Of a stretch of 64,000 nt of DNA, positions 15,567-22,922 are shown one piece after another. The DNA is taken from the NCBI RefSeq assembly GCF_900109355.1, contig NZ_FOBF01000007.1:310001-374000 (forward strand), read 5' to 3'. The translations under genes and the position numbers were made by a program. The notes under the pieces were generated by a model. It did no database searches and was not told the DNA's origin. It worked only from the letters and a program-made list of their open reading frames with translations. Within the stretch, counting starts at the first letter, position 1. Every line of letters starts with the position of its first letter. The DNA is from Nonomuraea pusilla. GTDB lineage: Bacteria; Actinomycetota; Actinomycetes; Streptosporangiales; Streptosporangiaceae.

Positions 15567-16586
15567 GTGGGCTGGTGGGAGATCGGCGCGGACACGCTGG
15601 CGAGCGGCAGGTTCGTCGTCTCGCCGCTGGCCGAGACCATCGCGTGCCTGAAGACGCTGCACGCGGGCGCGGCCGGCCACCCGGGCGAACGGGCCTGGCT
15701 CGACGCGCACCTGCCCGCCTACCGGGAGCGGCTGGCCGGTGACCCGGTGACGGCGCTGCTGGTGCGGGCGGCGCTCGGCCCCGCCTGGAACGCCGACTTC
15801 CTCACGCCCACCCCGGCCGGCGAGGGCGAGCCGGGCTTCGAGGACGAACTGGAGGCCGTCCTGGCGACCCCACCGGAAGCGGCGCGCGAGCAGCTCGTCG
15901 TGTCGCTCGGCGGCCCGCTGCCGCCCGCGCTGCACCGCTCCGACCTGCCCGTCAGGCTCGCGGGCCTGCTGCGCTGGATCTGGACGCGGGCCGTGCTGCC
16001 CACCTGGCCGCACCGCAGGCGGGTCCTGGAGGCCGACGTGGTGGCGCGTACGGCGCGGCTCGGCCGGGGCGGCTGGGCGGAGGCGCTCGGCGACATGCGG
16101 CCGGGCATGCGGTGGCTGGGCGGGAGCAGGCTGCAGGTCAACGCCCACGACTACCCGCCGCGTGACCTGGCGGGCGCGAGGCTGCTGTTCGTGCCGGTGA
16201 CGCCGCGCCGGACCTGGGTGTCGTGGGAGGCCCCGCATCGGTACGCCGTCGTCTACCCGTGCGCGGGCCCGCTGGCCGACGCCGCCGGGTCCGCGCCGCC
16301 GGGGCGGGGGCCGGACGCCGGGGCCGATCTCGCGGCGGGCGGGCCGTACGTGCCGGCCGCGCTGGGCGCGCTGCTCGGCCCGGCGAGAGCGCGGGTGCTG
16401 GTGCTGCTGGCCGACCCGAAGAGCACCAGTCAGCTCGTGGCGCTGACCGGGCAGGGGCTCGGCTCGGTGGGCCGGCACCTCAAGGTCCTCCTGGACGCCC
16501 GCCTGGCCGCCCGCCGCCGCGCCGGCCGCTCGGTGCTGTACTACCGGACGGCGGCGGGCGACGCCCTGGTCGCTGCGCAGGACTGA
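15567..16586 (+). CDS. ArsR-type winged-helix transcriptional regulator (DUF5937-like N-terminus)
   Basis: A 339-residue protein. The N-terminal two thirds (SGRFVVSPLAETIACLKTLH to about residue 240) resemble the DUF5937 region found in large actinobacterial ArsR-like regulators. The last 80 residues are the winged helix (LGPARARVLVLLADPKSTSQ, then LVALTGQGLGSVGRHLKVL, then DARLAARRRAGRSVLYYRT). No Cys pair for metal sensing is present near the recognition helix, so a small-molecule or unknown signal is likely. GTG 15567 follows GGGAGGG closely. Divergent from the MFS gene, which it probably represses. Confidence 0.85.
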   Translation: MGWWEIGADTLASGRFVVSPLAETIACLKTLHAGAAGHPGERAWLDAHLPAYRERLAGDPVTALLVRAALGPAWNADFLTPTPAGEGEPGFEDELEAVLATPPEAAREQLVVSLGGPLPPALHRSDLPVRLAGLLRWIWTRAVLPTWPHRRRVLEADVVARTARLGRGGWAEALGDMRPGMRWLGGSRLQVNAHDYPPRDLAGARLLFVPVTPRRTWVSWEAPHRYAVVYPCAGPLADAAGSAPPGRGPDAGADLAAGGPYVPAALGALLGPARARVLVLLADPKSTSQLVALTGQGLGSVGRHLKVLLDARLAARRRAGRSVLYYRTAAGDALVAAQD

Positions 16587-16648
16587 CACCGCGCTGACCT
16601 GCCGGGGGTGCCTGTCCGGCCCGCCCGGACCAGGGGCGTTGACGGTAT

Positions 16649-16670
16649 CTATGCGTTCGCCCGGGCATAG
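16649..16670. promoter_or_regulatory. Inverted repeat upstream of the flavin oxidoreductase gene
   Basis: CTATGC and GCATAG are 6-bp arms around a 10-bp spacer, 30 bp before the 16701 start, with a TTGACG hexamer just upstream at 16639-16644. It could be an operator or promoter element. The arms are short, so this is weak. Confidence 0.35.
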
Positions 16671-16700
16671 CGCCTTCCGGGGGCGGGTAGCGCGGACCCC

Positions 16701-17921
16701 ATGAGCATGAGGAGGCCGCCCTGCGTGGTCGTGGGGGCCGGGGTCGCCGGGCTGGCCTGCGCGGTGCGGCTGAGCGCGGCGGGCATGCCGGTGCGGGTGC
16801 TGGAGGCGTCCGACGGCGTCGGCGGACGGGTCCGCACCGACCTGGTGGAGGGCTTCCTGTGCGACCGCGGCTTCCAGGTGTTCAACACCGCCTACCCGGA
16901 GGCCCGCCGGGTGCTGGACATCGCGGCGCTGGACGTGCGGCCGTTCGAGTCGGGCCTGCTCGTCCAGCTCGGGAACGGGCGGCGGGCCCGGGTGATGCTG
17001 CCGTGGCGGCACCCCGGGCACGCGCTGAGCACGCTGCTGGCGGGAGTCGGCACCCCCGCCGACAAGGTCGCCCTGTCGCTGATGACGGCGCGCGACCTGG
17101 CCTGGCCCGCCTCGCGGTTGCGCGCCGCCCCCGACCGCACGATCGCCGAGGACCTGCGCCACCGGGGCGTCTCGGAGGCGATGGTGGACACGCTGCTGCG
17201 GCCGTTCCTGTCGGGGGTGCTGCTGGAGCGCGACCTGAGCACGTCCAGCCGCGTCTTCCACCTGATCTGGCGCTGCTTCGCGCGCGGCACGATCGGCGTG
17301 CCCGCGGCGGGCATGGGCCGCATCCCCGAGCAGCTCGCGGCGCGGCTCCCCGGCGGTTCCGTGTGGCTGGGCGCCCGCGTGGAGCGGGTCGCCGACGGCG
17401 CCGTGGAGCTGTCGGGCGGCGAACGGGTGGAGGCGCGGGCGGTGGTCGTGGCCGCCGACCCCGGCTCGGCCAGGCGGCTGCTCGGCGTCGAGGTGCCCCT
17501 GATGCGAGCCGTGACGACGTTCTACCACGTGGCCCCGCGTTCGCCGCTGGACGAGCCGATCCAGGTGATCGACGCGACCGGCGCGATCGCCGACACGCTG
17601 GTGCTCTCCGACGCCGCCCCCGGCTACTCCCCCGACGGGCGGGCGCTGATCTCGACGTCCGTCCTGGGCGTGGCCACGGACGAGGCGCCGGTCCGGGCCC
17701 GCCTGGAGGAGATCTACGGCGGCACGCGGGGCTGGCGGCACCTGGCCACGTACCCGATCGCCGAGGCCCTGCCGGCGATGCCGCCGCCGTACCCGCTGCG
17801 CCGGCCGGTACGGCTCGGCCCCGGCCTGTACGTGTGCGGCGACCACCGCGACACCGGCTCGCTGCAGGGCGCGCTCGTCTCGGGACGCAGGGCGGCGCAA
17901 GCCGTTCTGTCGGACTCTTGA
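16701..17921 (+). CDS. FAD-dependent amine oxidase / phytoene-desaturase-like oxidoreductase
   Basis: A 406-residue flavoprotein. The N-terminal Rossmann dinucleotide motif is VVGAGVAGLACAVRLSAAG with the ribose-binding acid in RVLEASDGVGGRVRTD. The C-terminal flavin segment is GLYVCGDHRDTGSLQGALVSG, which positions the isoalloxazine ring and closes the active site in this family. Members include amine oxidases, protoporphyrinogen oxidases and carotenoid desaturases; the substrate is not predictable here. Alternative ATG at 16707 exists. It stands alone between the ArsR-type gene and the cation-transport block. Confidence 0.85.
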   Translation: MSMRRPPCVVVGAGVAGLACAVRLSAAGMPVRVLEASDGVGGRVRTDLVEGFLCDRGFQVFNTAYPEARRVLDIAALDVRPFESGLLVQLGNGRRARVMLPWRHPGHALSTLLAGVGTPADKVALSLMTARDLAWPASRLRAAPDRTIAEDLRHRGVSEAMVDTLLRPFLSGVLLERDLSTSSRVFHLIWRCFARGTIGVPAAGMGRIPEQLAARLPGGSVWLGARVERVADGAVELSGGERVEARAVVVAADPGSARRLLGVEVPLMRAVTTFYHVAPRSPLDEPIQVIDATGAIADTLVLSDAAPGYSPDGRALISTSVLGVATDEAPVRARLEEIYGGTRGWRHLATYPIAEALPAMPPPYPLRRPVRLGPGLYVCGDHRDTGSLQGALVSGRRAAQAVLSDS

Positions 17922-17927
17922 TAAGTT
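17922..17927 (+). promoter_or_regulatory. Candidate -10 element of the NhaD/TrkHA block
   Basis: TAAGTT fits the actinobacterial TAnnnT pattern and immediately follows the stop of the upstream oxidoreductase gene. Initiation seven to ten bases on would start the transcript at the foot of the structured leader. No convincing -35 element is visible. Confidence 0.4.
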
Positions 17928-17931
17928 GTCG

Positions 17932-17978
17932 CCAGGTGTGCCGGGAAGTCTGGTCGGCGTCCGTCCCGCCGACCCTGG
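17932..17978 (+). ncRNA. Structured 5' leader, candidate riboswitch or cis-regulatory RNA
   Basis: Three helices nest in 47 bases. An outer stem pairs CCAGG (17932-17936) with CCTGG (17974-17978). A middle hairpin has GCCGG (17940-17944), loop GAAGT and CTGGT (17950-17954). An inner perfect 7-bp hairpin has GTCGGCG (17953-17959) and CGCCGAC (17967-17973), competing for two bases with the middle one. The GGAG ribosome binding site of the next mini-ORF abuts the closing stem. The compact junction directly before an ion antiporter gene suggests an ion- or metabolite-responsive leader. I cannot assign it to a named RNA class. Confidence 0.45.
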
Positions 17979-17988
17979 AGTTCCCCCC

Positions 17989-18048
17989 ATGCGCGTACGC
18001 GACCCGCTCGCCCCCCGGCTGCCGAGCGCCCGGCTGGTGACGGCATGA
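17989..18048 (+). CDS. 19-codon leader mini-ORF before the NhaD/ArsB permease
   Basis: ATG 17989 has GGAG at 17977-17980 and opens a 19-codon frame (MRVRDPLAPRLPSARLVTA) whose TGA overlaps the next ATG as ATGA. The permease itself has no other ribosome binding site, so its translation probably depends on ribosomes finishing this peptide. The coding evidence is position and overlap only. Confidence 0.5.
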   Translation: MRVRDPLAPRLPSARLVTA

Positions 18049-19334
18049 GCGTGGTCGCCTGGGTGGCCGTGGCCGCCTTCCTCGCCGCGTACACGCTGAT
18101 CGCCACCGAGAAGGTGCACCGGGTCGCGGCCGCGCTCGGCGGCGCGGGCGTCATGCTGCTCGTGCACGCCACCGACGCGGAGGCGGCGTTCTTCTCCGAA
18201 CGCTCCGGCATCGACTGGAACGTCATCTTCCTGCTGCTCGGCATGATGGTGATCGTGGGGGTGCTGAAGCAGACCGGCGTCTTCGAGTACCTCGCGATCT
18301 GGGCGGCCAAGCGGGCCAGGGGCTACCCGTTCCGGCTGATGGCGCTGCTCATCGTGATCACCGCGTTGGCGTCGGCCCTGCTGGACAACGTCACCACCGT
18401 GCTGCTCATCGCGCCCGTGACGTTCCTCGTGTGCGAGCGGCTGGCGCTGCCCGTCGCGCCGTTCCTCATCGCCGAGGCCATGGCGTCGAACATCGGCGGC
18501 ACCGCGACCCTGGTCGGCGACCCCCCGAACATCATCATCGCCAGCCGGGGCGGGCTGACGTTCAATGACTTCCTCGTCCACCTGGCGCCGCTGATCGTGG
18601 TGCTGCTGCTGGTGTTCGTCGGGCTGTGCCGCATCATGTTCAGACGTGCCTTCACCTACGACCCCGAGCGGGCCGCGGAGATCATGGCGTTGAACGAGCG
18701 GGAGGCCATCTCCGACCGGCGGCTGCTGTGGCAGTCGCTGGCCGTGCTCGTCGTGGTGCTGGCCGCGTTCGTGCTGCACCCGGTGCTGCACTACGCCCCG
18801 TCGGTCGTGGCGCTGCTGGGCGCGGGCGTGCTGGTCGCCGCGACCAGGGTGACCACGGAGGACGCGCTGCGCGAGGTCGAGTGGCCCACGCTGGTGTTCT
18901 TCGCCGGGCTGTTCGTCATGGTCGGCGCGCTCGTCCACACCGGCGTCATCGGCGAGATCTCCAAGGCCGCCGCGTCGGCCACCGAGGGCAGGCTCGGCTT
19001 CGCCGCGATGCTGCTGCTGTGGGCCTCCGCCGGCCTGTCGGCCATCGTCGACAACATCCCGTACGTCGCCACCATGAGCCCCATCGTCACCGACCTGGTC
19101 CATGCCAACGGCGGGAACGGCCCCGCGCAGGTGCTGTGGTGGGCGCTGGCGCTCGGCGCCGACCTCGGCGGCAACGCCACCGCCGTGGGCGCCGCGGCCA
19201 ACGTGGTGGTGCTCGGCATCGCCGCGCGCAACCGCGTCCCCATCAGCTTCTGGCAGTTCACCAGGTACGGTCTGGTCGTCACAGCCGTTACGGTGGCCAT
19301 CTCGGCCCCGTACCTCTGGCTGCGTTACCTGTAG
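18045..19334 (+). CDS. ArsB/NhaD-type ion transporter (SLC13/IT superfamily)
   Basis: A 429-residue membrane protein with about 11 to 12 helices. Two inverted repeats each hold the re-entrant motif: NIGGTATLVGDPPNIIIASR near residue 147 and DLGGNATAVGAAANVVVLG near residue 370. Paired Asp/Asn segments ALLDNVTTVLLIAP and AIVDNIPYVATMSP complete the ion-transporter signature. Relatives are arsenite permease ArsB and the Na+/H+ antiporter NhaD. No arsenic resistance gene is nearby, and TrkH and TrkA follow, so cation/proton exchange is the likelier job. It is preceded by a structured leader and a coupled mini-ORF. Confidence 0.85.
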   Translation: MSVVAWVAVAAFLAAYTLIATEKVHRVAAALGGAGVMLLVHATDAEAAFFSERSGIDWNVIFLLLGMMVIVGVLKQTGVFEYLAIWAAKRARGYPFRLMALLIVITALASALLDNVTTVLLIAPVTFLVCERLALPVAPFLIAEAMASNIGGTATLVGDPPNIIIASRGGLTFNDFLVHLAPLIVVLLLVFVGLCRIMFRRAFTYDPERAAEIMALNEREAISDRRLLWQSLAVLVVVLAAFVLHPVLHYAPSVVALLGAGVLVAATRVTTEDALREVEWPTLVFFAGLFVMVGALVHTGVIGEISKAAASATEGRLGFAAMLLLWASAGLSAIVDNIPYVATMSPIVTDLVHANGGNGPAQVLWWALALGADLGGNATAVGAAANVVVLGIAARNRVPISFWQFTRYGLVVTAVTVAISAPYLWLRYL

Positions 19335-19342
19335 GAGATCCG

Positions 19343-19414
19343 ATGTCCCCCCTGGCGGCGTACGCCGTCGAACCGTGCCCCTGCCGTGCCGCGTCGGGAC
19401 GGGGCGTCCCGTGA
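19343..19414 (+). CDS. 23-codon mini-ORF coupled to trkH
   Basis: ATG 19343 has AGGAGA five bases upstream, the best ribosome binding site in this block. The 23-codon frame is Pro/Cys/Ala-rich (MSPLAAYAVEPCPCRAASG) and its TGA overlaps the trkH GTG as GTGA. trkH lacks a site of its own, so coupling is likely. This is the same arrangement as 17989-18048. Confidence 0.5.
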   Translation: MSPLAAYAVEPCPCRAASGRGVP

Positions 19415-20739
19415 AGGGCCTCCGGCATCCCGCCCGGCTCATCGTCACCGGGTTCGCCCTGGCCGTCCTGGTCGGCACCGTCCTGCTCGCCCTCCCCGCG
19501 GCCACCACGTCGGGCCGCCCGGCCGGCTGGCTCGTGGCGCTGTTCACGGCGACGTCCGCCGTGTGCGTGACCGGGCTCGCCGTCGTCGACACCGAGACGC
19601 ACTGGTCGGTGTTCGGCGAGGTGGTGATCGCCGGGCTGGTGCAGGTGGGCGGGCTCGGCATCATGACGATGGCGACGCTGTTCACTCTGCTCGTCTCCCA
19701 CCGCCTGGGGCTGCGCGCCCGCATGGCGGCGCAGGTGGAGACGAAGACGCTGAACATGAGCGACGTGCGGCGGGTCGTGCTCAAGGTCGTGCTGTTCAGC
19801 CTGGTCTGCGAGGCGGCCGCCGCCGCCGCGCTGACCGCCCGTTTCGCCGTCGCGTACGGCGAGCCGCTGGGCCGCGCCGTCTACCTGGGGGCCTTCCACG
19901 GGGTGTCGGCGTTCAACAACGCCGGGTTCGCGCTGTGGTCCGACAGCCTCGTCCGGTTCGCCGGCGACCCGTGGATCTGCCTGACCGTGGCGGCCGCCGT
20001 CGTCGTCGGCGGGCTCGGCTTCCCCGTCGTGTTCGAGCTGGCGCGCTCGTGGCGGCGTCCGCGCCGGTGGAGCGTGCTGACCCGGGTCACCCTCGGCGTG
20101 ACGGTGTCGCTGCTGGCGCTCGGCACGGTCGCCTTCCTCGTCACCGAGTGGCGCAACCCGGCGACGTTCGGTCCGCTCGACGACGGCGACAAGCTGATGG
20201 CCGCCTTCTTCGCCGCGGTCGCGCCCCGCTCGTCCGGCTTCAACACCGTCGACGTGGGCGCGATGTACCCGACGAGCTGGCTGCTCACCGAGCTGCTCAT
20301 GTTCATCGGCGCGGGCAGCTCCGGCACCGGCGGCGGCATCAAGGTGACGACGGTCGGCATCCTCGCGTTCGTCGTGTGGGCCGAGCTGCGCGGCGAGAGC
20401 CGGGTCAACATCGGGCACCGGCGGCTGCCGGAGGCCACGCAGCGCCAGGCCGTCACCCTCACCGCGCTCGGCGTGCTGATCGTCGCCGTCTCCACGTACG
20501 CGCTGGTCGCGCTCACGCCGCACAGCCTCGACCGGGTGCTGTTCGAGGTCGTCGCCGCGTTCGCGACCGCCGGCATGTCCACCGGGATCACCTCCGACGT
20601 CGGCGCGGCCGGGCAGGTGCTGCTCGTGCTGCTGATGTTCATCGGCAGGACCGGACCTCTCACCCTGGGCTCCGCGCTGGCCCTGAACCGGCGCGCCCGC
20701 CACTACGAACTCCCCGAGGAGCGTGTGATCGTTGGCTGA
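19411..20739 (+). CDS. trkH: TrkH/KtrB-type potassium transporter membrane subunit
   Basis: A 442-residue membrane protein with the four pseudo-repeated pore loops of the Trk/Ktr/HKT superfamily: FTATSAVCVTGLAVVDTETH, FHGVSAFNNAGFALWSD, APRSSGFNTVDVG and AFATAGMSTGITSD. Each contains the selectivity-filter Gly or equivalent. The SSGTGGGIKVTT segment before the last repeat is typical of TrkH/KtrB. The length fits KtrB better than Escherichia coli TrkH. GTG 19411 overlaps the upstream mini-ORF stop. The end overlaps trkA by eight bases, so the channel and its nucleotide-binding gate are made together. Confidence 0.92.
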   Translation: MKGLRHPARLIVTGFALAVLVGTVLLALPAATTSGRPAGWLVALFTATSAVCVTGLAVVDTETHWSVFGEVVIAGLVQVGGLGIMTMATLFTLLVSHRLGLRARMAAQVETKTLNMSDVRRVVLKVVLFSLVCEAAAAAALTARFAVAYGEPLGRAVYLGAFHGVSAFNNAGFALWSDSLVRFAGDPWICLTVAAAVVVGGLGFPVVFELARSWRRPRRWSVLTRVTLGVTVSLLALGTVAFLVTEWRNPATFGPLDDGDKLMAAFFAAVAPRSSGFNTVDVGAMYPTSWLLTELLMFIGAGSSGTGGGIKVTTVGILAFVVWAELRGESRVNIGHRRLPEATQRQAVTLTALGVLIVAVSTYALVALTPHSLDRVLFEVVAAFATAGMSTGITSDVGAAGQVLLVLLMFIGRTGPLTLGSALALNRRARHYELPEERVIVG

Positions 20740-21394
20740 CACCAACGCCGATCCCGTCGTCGTCATCGGCCTGGGCCGCTTCGGCACGTCCCTGGCCCTG
20801 GAACTGGTCCGGCGCGGCACCGAGGTGCTGGCGATCGACACCAGGCCCAAGGTCACGCAGGCGCTGGCCGGGCACATCACGCACATCGCCACGGCCGACG
20901 CCACCGACATGGAGGCGCTGCGCCAGCTCGGCGTGCCCGACTTCTACCGGGCCGTCGTCGCCATCGGCAGCGACATCGAGGCCAGCATCCTCACCACGTC
21001 GCTGCTGGTCGAGCTGGAGATCGACGACATCTGGGCGAAGGCCGTGAGCAACCAGCACGGCCGCATCCTCAGCCGCATCGGCGCCCACCACGTCGTCTTC
21101 CCCGAGCACGACATGGGCGAGCGAGTGGCGCACCTGGTCAGCGGCAGGATGCTCGACTACATGCAGGTGGACGAGAACTTCGCCCTCGCCAAGACGGGGC
21201 CGCCGAAGGAGTACGTCGGCACGCCGCTCGGCCGCTCCAACCTGCGCCGCAAGCACGGCATCACGATCGTGGCCGTCAAGAGCCCCGGCGAGGAGTTCAC
21301 GTACGCCACCGCCGAGACCGAGCTGTCGTACGGGGACGTCATCCTGGTGTCGGGCCGCACGGCCGACGTGGAGCGCTTCGCGGAGCTGCCGTAG
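20732..21394 (+). CDS. trkA: TrkA/KtrA potassium uptake regulatory subunit
   Basis: A 220-residue cytosolic protein with one RCK_N domain (VVIGLGRFGTSLALELVRRG, nucleotide-binding Gly motif, acidic AIDTRP at the end of strand two) and an RCK_C domain (residues about 140-220). One RCK_N/RCK_C pair matches KtrA and single-domain TrkA proteins. In characterised relatives an octameric ring binds ATP, ADP or NADH and gates the TrkH/KtrB channel. The start is TTG 20732 with AGGAG at 20717-20721, which lies within trkH coding sequence. Confidence 0.92.
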   Translation: MADTNADPVVVIGLGRFGTSLALELVRRGTEVLAIDTRPKVTQALAGHITHIATADATDMEALRQLGVPDFYRAVVAIGSDIEASILTTSLLVELEIDDIWAKAVSNQHGRILSRIGAHHVVFPEHDMGERVAHLVSGRMLDYMQVDENFALAKTGPPKEYVGTPLGRSNLRRKHGITIVAVKSPGEEFTYATAETELSYGDVILVSGRTADVERFAELP

Positions 21395-21482
21395 CCCGGC
21401 AGGAGCGGGCGGGCGCACACCCGACGGCCCGGCAGGAGCGGGCGGACGCACACCCGACGGCCCGGCAGGAGCGGGCGGGCGC
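21394..21482. repeat. 33-bp tandem repeat, about 2.7 copies
   Basis: The unit GCCCGGCAGGAGCGGGCGGG followed by CGCACACCCGACG occurs at 21394-21426 and, with one change, at 21427-21459; a third copy breaks off near 21482. It starts on the last base of the trkA stop codon and ends before the promoter of the CBS gene. Confidence 0.85.
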
Positions 21483-21509
21483 GGCACGCGATCCCGCCCG
21501 CCGGGTGGC

Positions 21510-21515
21510 TAGGCT
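21510..21515 (+). promoter_or_regulatory. -10 element TAGGCT, probably giving a leaderless mRNA
   Basis: TAGGCT ends six bases before GTG 21522, which has no Shine-Dalgarno. This spacing puts transcription initiation at or within a base or two of the start codon, the classic actinobacterial leaderless arrangement. Confidence 0.6.
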
Positions 21516-21521
21516 GGGCGG

Positions 21522-21968
21522 GTGCGCGCACGCGATCTCGTCGCCGGTTTCCCGGCCGTCACGCTCGACACCCCGGCGCTCGACGCCGCCAGGCTCCTCG
21601 CCGACCAGGACCTTCCCGGGCTCATCGTGCTCGGCGGCGACGGCCGTCCCTGTGCCATCCTGCCGGGCACGCAGGTGCTGCGGCTGGCCGTCCCCCGCTA
21701 CTGCCAGGACGACCCGGCGCTCGCGAGGGTGGTGGACGAGGCACACGCCGACCTGTTCCTGCGCGGCCTCGGCGGCAGGACGGTGCGGGAGTGCCTGCCG
21801 GAGCAGCCCCGCGAGCTGCCGATGGCCGACCCCGACGCGACCGTGCTGGAGCTGGCCGCGCTGATGGCCCGCACGCACAGCCCGCTCGTGGCGGTGATGG
21901 AGGGCGGCCGCCTGCTGGGCGCGGTCACCCTGCAGTCGCTGCTCGACCACGTCCTGGCGACCACCTGA
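21522..21968 (+). CDS. CBS-domain protein
   Basis: A 148-residue soluble protein made of a CBS pair. The first motif runs from DLVAGFPAVTLDTPALDAAR to LIVLGGDGRPCAILPGTQVL. The second runs from RELPMADPDATVLELAALMA to PLVAVMEGGRLLGAVTLQSL. CBS pairs sense adenine nucleotides or other ligands and often regulate transporters. Position next to the NhaD-TrkHA block suggests an ion-transport role, but it has its own promoter. The start GTG 21522 is supported by the leaderless promoter. Confidence 0.85.
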   Translation: MRARDLVAGFPAVTLDTPALDAARLLADQDLPGLIVLGGDGRPCAILPGTQVLRLAVPRYCQDDPALARVVDEAHADLFLRGLGGRTVRECLPEQPRELPMADPDATVLELAALMARTHSPLVAVMEGGRLLGAVTLQSLLDHVLATT

Positions 21969-22049
21969 CACCCTGCGCGGGAGCACCCGCCCCAGTCCTT
22001 GCCGCGGTGCCGCGCGGCGGGCCGCGCCGGCGGGCCGCGGCGGGCGGCA

Positions 22050-22055
22050 TAGGCT
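22050..22055 (+). promoter_or_regulatory. -10 element TAGGCT of the TetR gene, probably leaderless
   Basis: TAGGCT ends seven bases before ATG 22063 with no Shine-Dalgarno between. It is the same hexamer and spacing seen before the CBS gene 540 bp upstream. Confidence 0.6.
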
Positions 22056-22062
22056 GGGTGTC

Positions 22063-22653
22063 ATGGTCGAGACGGCGGCACGAGAGCCCGTACCGCACCG
22101 GCGCGCCGACGCCAGACGCGAGATCGCCGCGATCCTGGAGGCCGGGGTCCGGCTGCTCGGCGAGGACCCCGGCGCGACCATGGCCGACATCGCCGCGGCG
22201 GCCGGGCTGAGCCGGGTGACGCTGTACGGCTGCTTCCCGTCGCGCGAGGCGCTGATCGACGCCGTGCTCGACCACGCCGTCGACGTGGCCGACTCGGCGC
22301 TGCGCGACGAGTCGTTCGAGACCGACCCGGCCCCCGAGGCGATCACGCGGCTGCTGCGGAGCTCCTGGCGCGTCCTCGACCGGCACCGCCGCCTGTTCCT
22401 GGCGGCCGACAGGGCGCTGGGCGGCGAGCGCATGCGCGAGCACCACGACCGGCCGCTGCGCCGGGTGCGCCGGCTCATCGAGCGGGGGCGCGAGGCGGGC
22501 GACTTCCGCACCGACCTGCCGCTGCCGTGGCTGGTGACGACGTTCTTCGCGATCCTGAGCAGCGCCGCGCAGGAGGTCGAGGCGGGACGGCTGAAGGACG
22601 ACGAGGCCGAGACGGTGCTCGTCCAGACCGTCAGGTCGCTGCTCACCGGCTGA
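22063..22653 (+). CDS. TetR family transcriptional regulator
   Basis: A 196-residue protein. The N-terminal helix-turn-helix is ARREIAAILEAGVRLLGEDP, then TMADIAAAAGLSRVTLYGCF, then PSREALIDAVLD. The tyrosine-rich turn is the TetR recognition helix. The C-terminal ligand domain is all helical (TRLLRSSWRVLDRHRRLFLAADRAL) and of unknown specificity. No transport or enzyme gene is divergently paired, so the target is unclear. The promoter looks leaderless. Confidence 0.88.
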   Translation: MVETAAREPVPHRRADARREIAAILEAGVRLLGEDPGATMADIAAAAGLSRVTLYGCFPSREALIDAVLDHAVDVADSALRDESFETDPAPEAITRLLRSSWRVLDRHRRLFLAADRALGGERMREHHDRPLRRVRRLIERGREAGDFRTDLPLPWLVTTFFAILSSAAQEVEAGRLKDDEAETVLVQTVRSLLTG

Positions 22654-22803
22654 CCCCGCCACCGGGAACCGCCGCCGCCGGGTGCGGCCCCGCCGCCTTC
22701 GGCACCGCCCCAGGTGCGGCGGCGCTGTCGGGTGCGGCGGCGTTGGCGAGCGGCGCGGCGTTGGCGGGGGCGGCGGGGGACGGCGGCGCTGGCCGGGACG
22801 GGC

Positions 22804-22846
22804 GGGAATTCACGCCATTCTTCTTCCGTACACGGGCCGTTATTGT
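22804..22846 (+). promoter_or_regulatory. GAATTC-type operator candidate and TAnnnT promoter of the secreted GH-like gene
   Basis: GGGAATTCACGCC (22804-22816) shares its GAATTCACGCC core with the site at 25479-25489 before the GntR/LacI-type regulator. TATTGT at 22841-22846 is a plausible -10 element. The operator half would sit at or above the -35 region. Inference from motif sharing. Confidence 0.4.
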
Positions 22847-22922
22847 GTCGCCATCTCACCGGTTCCGGTGCCCGGACCTTCCTCGTCCGGCGTCAATTCC
22901 TTCCCATGGAGGTGGCTTCCCC

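Noticed and set aside
18045..19334. Arsenite efflux pump as part of an ars operon
   Set aside because: No arsenate reductase or metal-binding ArsR lies nearby; the neighbours are TrkH and TrkA. The ArsR-type gene at 15567 is divergent from an MFS gene and lacks a Cys motif.
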